From assembly GCF_003857035.1 (NCBI RefSeq), contig NZ_QGSY01000113.1, positions 1 through 32,688 on the forward strand: 32,688 nt of DNA, read 5' to 3'. Every line of letters begins with the position of its first letter. Position 1 is the first letter of the stretch. Positions 30,745 through 32,688 of this stretch are shown here, piece by piece. The notes below the pieces were generated by a model. The model was given only the letters and a program-made list of their open reading frames with translations. It made no database searches and was not told where the DNA came from. The position numbers and the translations under genes were made by a program. This stretch comes from Micromonospora arida. GTDB lineage: Bacteria > Actinomycetota > Actinomycetes > Mycobacteriales > Micromonosporaceae.

Positions 30745-30845
30745 AGGGACGACCCCCGTCGGGGGGAGACGGGGGTCGTCGGAGGTTCGGCTCCGGGGGG
30801 GTCGAGCCGAACCACTCAGCGGTCACGGGGGTGCAACCGCTGAGG
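30745..30845 (-). ncRNA. 6C small RNA (B11-like), with an extra C-loop hairpin
   Basis: On the minus strand three adjacent perfect hairpins show C-rich loops. Stem ctcagcggt/accgctgag (9 bp; 30815-30844) has a CCCCC loop. Stem ggttcggctc/gagccgaacc (10 bp; 30784-30813) has a CCCCCCC loop. Stem gacgacccccgtc (13 bp; 30748-30780) has a CCCCCC loop and is followed by CCTTTCC, so it probably doubles as the terminator. Two hairpins with loops of six or more C define actinobacterial 6C RNA. In M. tuberculosis this RNA (B11) lies between ssd (Rv3660c) and the HAD gene Rv3661, and here it is again beside the HAD gene. The loops are thought to pair with G-rich mRNA sites. The ends are approximate, and no promoter hexamers are clear. 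Confidence 0.88.
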
Positions 30846-31042
30846 GTCTGCCTGTTTCGAGGATGTGAAAGCTCGTCGTACGGACAAGTCTGCCTGAGCG
30901 CGCCCGTCACGTCGAGTGGTGCTGCCTCCACTCACTGCGAAAATCTCCTCGCAGAGTGTGAGCGTGATCACGCGGAGCGGAGAGCCCGCAGGTCTGAGGG
31001 GTGGCATGACCCCGGGCACCCGCCGACGATAGACCATCCGGC

Positions 31043-31048
31043 TAGACT
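31043..31048 (+). promoter_or_regulatory. -10 box for a near-leaderless HAD transcript
   Basis: TAGACT lies eight bases before the GTG start of the HAD gene, and no Shine-Dalgarno sequence is present. Transcription would start at or just before the start codon. No clear -35 is seen. Confidence 0.5.
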
Positions 31049-31056
31049 TTCGCGCC

Positions 31057-31860
31057 GTGGGCCGAAGTGCCGCTTTCTTCGATCTGGACAAGACCGTCAT
31101 CGCCAAGTCGAGCGCCCTGGCGTTCGGTCGGCCGTTCTACCGGGATGGGCTGATCACCCGGCGTGACGTGGTCAAGTCGGCGTACGCGCAGCTGATGTTC
31201 CGGCTGGGCGGCACCGACGAGCAGACCATGGCCCGAACACGGGACTACCTGGCTGCGCTCTGCAAGGGCTGGCAGGTGGAGCAGGTCCGCCAGGTCGTCG
31301 CGGAGACGCTGCACGAGCTGATCAACCCCTACGTGTACGCCGAGGCCGCTGCCCTGATCGTGGAGCACCAGACGGCTGGGCGGGACGTGGTGCTGGTGTC
31401 GGCGTCCGGTGAGGAGATGGTCCGGCCGATCGGTGAGCTGCTCGGGGTGACCGACGTGATCGCGACCCGGATGACGGTGGAGGACGGCCGGTACAGCGGC
31501 GAGGTCGAGTTCTACGCGGCGGGCCCGAGCAAGGTCGAGGCGGTCACCGAGTTGGCCGCCGCCCGAGGCTACGACCTGGCTGATTCGTACGCCTACTCCG
31601 ACTCGTACAGCGATCGCCCCTTGCTGGAGTGCGTGGGCCACCCGAGCGTGGTCAACCCGGACCGGCAGCTCCGCAAGCTGGCTTCGGAGAACGCGTGGCC
31701 GGTGCTGGAGTTCCGGCACCCGATCCCGCTGGGCCGGCGGCTGCGGGAACGGCCCGCCGTCCCGGTGGCCGCGGCGGCTCTGGGGGTGGGGGTGGGTGTG
31801 GCCATCGGCATCGCCTGGTACGGCCGCCACCGTCGCACCCGAGCCGCCACCACCGCCTGA
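31057..31860 (+). CDS. HAD-IB family phosphatase, membrane-anchored
   Basis: The 267-residue HAD-IB (SerB-like) hydrolase begins AAFFDLDKT, with the nucleophile and acid D9 and D11. Motif II is LVSASGEEM (about 112-120). The motif III/IV region ends in ADSYAYSDSYSD, which supplies the magnesium-binding aspartates. The C-terminal ~30 residues form one membrane helix (VPVAAAALGVGVGVAIGIAW) and a basic end, so the catalytic domain faces the cytoplasm. It corresponds to Rv3661, beside 6C RNA, in M. tuberculosis. The substrate is unknown. The GTG start at 31057 is probably leaderless. Confidence 0.9.
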   Translation: MGRSAAFFDLDKTVIAKSSALAFGRPFYRDGLITRRDVVKSAYAQLMFRLGGTDEQTMARTRDYLAALCKGWQVEQVRQVVAETLHELINPYVYAEAAALIVEHQTAGRDVVLVSASGEEMVRPIGELLGVTDVIATRMTVEDGRYSGEVEFYAAGPSKVEAVTELAAARGYDLADSYAYSDSYSDRPLLECVGHPSVVNPDRQLRKLASENAWPVLEFRHPIPLGRRLRERPAVPVAAAALGVGVGVAIGIAWYGRHRRTRAATTA

Positions 31861-31878
31861 CTCCACCCGTCCAACCGT

Positions 31879-32625
31879 TCAGGCGGCGGCGAGGATCTCG
31901 TCTCCGATGGCGGTGAGCTGGTCGGTGCCGACCTCGACGGCGGTCATGTAGTGGCGTAGCCAGGAGCGCAGCCCGTCCGGGGTGCCGGTGGCGAAGGCAC
32001 CGGCCGCGCCGACGTACTCGGGCTCCCGCTCGCGGTGCCCCACGTCGACGGGGAGCAGGCCACGCGGGTCGAGGCCACTGGCGAGCAGCACCAGCCGGGC
32101 GGCCCCACGGGCCACCACGCCGGACGGCCCGGCGAACGGGCGCAGGTTCAGCAACTCCCCGTGTACGACAGCGGCGAGCACCAACGGGGAGACCTTCGTG
32201 CCACCGGCGACGAGGCCGGCCAGCCCGTCCAGCCGGGTGGCGACCACCGGGTCGGCGACCGGGCGGCCCAGCTCGGCCTCCGACACCAGGTCCCGGGCGG
32301 CGAGCACGTGCAGTTTCGCGAGGGCCTGGCGGGGCGCCTTCGGCCACAGCTCACTCAGGCCCGGCAGCGCTCCGGCGACCCGCAGCGCCCCCTGGAGCAC
32401 CGGGTCGGTGACGGTGCCGGCCCGGACCGCCTCACGCTCATGCCCGGCCCCCTCAAGGGCCGCACTGGCCACCGCGGAGCGCAGGCTGACCTCGGCAGCG
32501 ACCTGTCCGCCGTGCCGGCGCAGCGCCCGGTGCCCGAGCGCCTGGTCGAACCGCGCGCGGGCCTGCTCGACGGCGGCGGCGATGTCGGCGAGCGCGAGCA
32601 ACGGGGCGAGCGGGTCGGTGGTCAC
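31879..32625 (-). CDS. Degenerate Fic-like protein (often annotated oxidoreductase)
   Basis: The 248-residue all-helical protein follows the Fic/DOC layout. SAVASAALEGAG (50-61) matches the inhibitory-helix S-x3-[ST]-x-x-[IL]-E-G type sequence with E58. A central helix with VVHGELLNLRPFAGPSGVVAR (153-173) lies where Fic proteins have H-P-F-x-D-G-N-G-R-x2-R. Here His is R162, the acidic residue is G166, Asn is S168 and the first Arg is V170, so AMP transfer is not expected. Homologues beside the HAD gene (Rv3662c-like position) are often annotated as oxidoreductases without clear evidence. The GTG at 32625 has TAGCGT six bases upstream and no ribosome binding site. It is convergent with the HAD gene, 18 bases apart. 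Confidence 0.8.
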   Translation of the reverse strand: MTTDPLAPLLALADIAAAVEQARARFDQALGHRALRRHGGQVAAEVSLRSAVASAALEGAGHEREAVRAGTVTDPVLQGALRVAGALPGLSELWPKAPRQALAKLHVLAARDLVSEAELGRPVADPVVATRLDGLAGLVAGGTKVSPLVLAAVVHGELLNLRPFAGPSGVVARGAARLVLLASGLDPRGLLPVDVGHREREPEYVGAAGAFATGTPDGLRSWLRHYMTAVEVGTDQLTAIGDEILAAA

Positions 32626-32631
32626 CCCGCC

Positions 32632-32637
32632 ACGCTA
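32632..32637 (-). promoter_or_regulatory. -10 box for a leaderless transcript (Fic-like gene)
   Basis: On the minus strand TTAGCGT is followed by six bases and then the GTG start, the same spacing and hexamer as upstream of the deaminase/aldolase gene. The -35 region is mostly in the last 30 bases of the window and shows no clear match. Confidence 0.5.
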
Positions 32638-32688
32638 ACGACCCGGCCCGGCGCGGCGGGCCGCACCCGCCCGCAACGCGACCCGGAC

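Larger units (their letters stand above)
30595..31056. other. Intergenic region holding 6C RNA and two promoters
   Basis: This 462-base gap lies between the hydrolase gene and the divergent HAD gene. It contains the 6C RNA (30745-30845, minus), a promoter region for the hydrolase (30600-30740, less GC-rich tgtaat near 30630 on the minus strand) and the HAD gene promoter (31043-31048). An in-frame ATG at 30687 on the plus strand opens a long frame, but it runs through the hairpins and into the HAD gene and is rejected. Confidence 0.6.

Noticed and set aside
30687..31166. Plus-strand ATG frame beginning MLPLLTGEDPFTGP
   Set aside because: The first 25 codons look somewhat coding, but the frame runs through the 6C hairpins, loses third-position GC bias and overlaps the HAD gene in another frame. 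The ribosome binding site is too far away.
1..32688. tRNA, rRNA, transposase or integrase genes
   Set aside because: I scanned the gaps by eye and saw no cloverleaf with a CCA-like end and no transposase or integrase motif. A tRNAscan run would be decisive.

Overview
The window is very GC-rich, uses many GTG starts and packs genes tightly with 1-4 nt overlaps. Gene content and order point to a high-GC actinobacterium, most likely Micromonospora or a close relative in the Micromonosporaceae (inference from gene families and intergenic repeat style; no rRNA is present to confirm it). Most of the window is a conserved actinobacterial chromosome core. The blocks tmk, holB, ricT, topA, hppA, bldG and its partner, the MrfA-type helicase, the tad pilus genes and ssd, followed by 6C RNA and a HAD phosphatase gene, match the order I recall for Streptomyces coelicolor SCO3540-3560 and Mycobacterium tuberculosis Rv3644c-Rv3662c.

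Layout. At 1-6.2 kb, on the minus strand, an MFS-thymidylate kinase fusion overlaps holB. These are followed by a three-gene cassette (YbaB-like, EspC-like and WXG-like proteins) and then ricT. At 6.3-9.7 kb there is a small catabolic or redox island: a PLP amino acid deaminase/aldolase, a TetR regulator and an FAD-linked aldonolactone/alditol oxidase, with several palindromes in the TetR/oxidase intergenic region. At 9.8 kb a perfect 24-bp-arm palindrome separates the oxidase gene from topA. At 13.0-16.8 kb hppA (K+-independent proton pyrophosphatase) reads into a lipoprotein gene and a WhiA-like conserved gene. At 17.1-17.9 kb bldG and its ATPase-fold partner end in a clear terminator, with the divergent MrfA-type helicase gene next to them. 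At 20.6-21.5 kb lie a tiny gene behind a LacI-type operator candidate and a LURP-one-like gene.

At 21.6-22.1 kb there is a 550-base repeat-rich gap with a 29-bp array, a 16-bp array and a direct/inverted repeat unit. At 22.1-27.5 kb the minus-strand tad operon runs ssd, tadA, tadB, tadC, Flp-type pilin, TadE-like protein and a second TadE-like protein, nearly all overlapping by 1-4 nt. It would build and power a Flp/Tad-type secretion or pilus system, but its prepilin peptidase is not in the window. At 27.7-30.6 kb three genes (ECF sigma factor, CU044_5270-type membrane protein, class-C beta-lactamase-fold hydrolase) sit between ssd and the conserved downstream block, so they look like a lineage insertion. 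At 30.7-30.85 kb, minus strand, a run of C-loop hairpins is the actinobacterial 6C small RNA, here with a possible extra hairpin. It is followed by a HAD-IB phosphatase gene and a Fic-like protein that has lost its catalytic motif.

The items most worth a second look are the three-hairpin 6C RNA, the type VII-like trio inserted between holB and ricT, the 49-nt palindrome, the non-codon-length minisatellites, the WhiA-like gene, and the degenerate Fic and anti-sigma ATPase domains. I found no tRNA, rRNA, CRISPR array, transposase or integrase.
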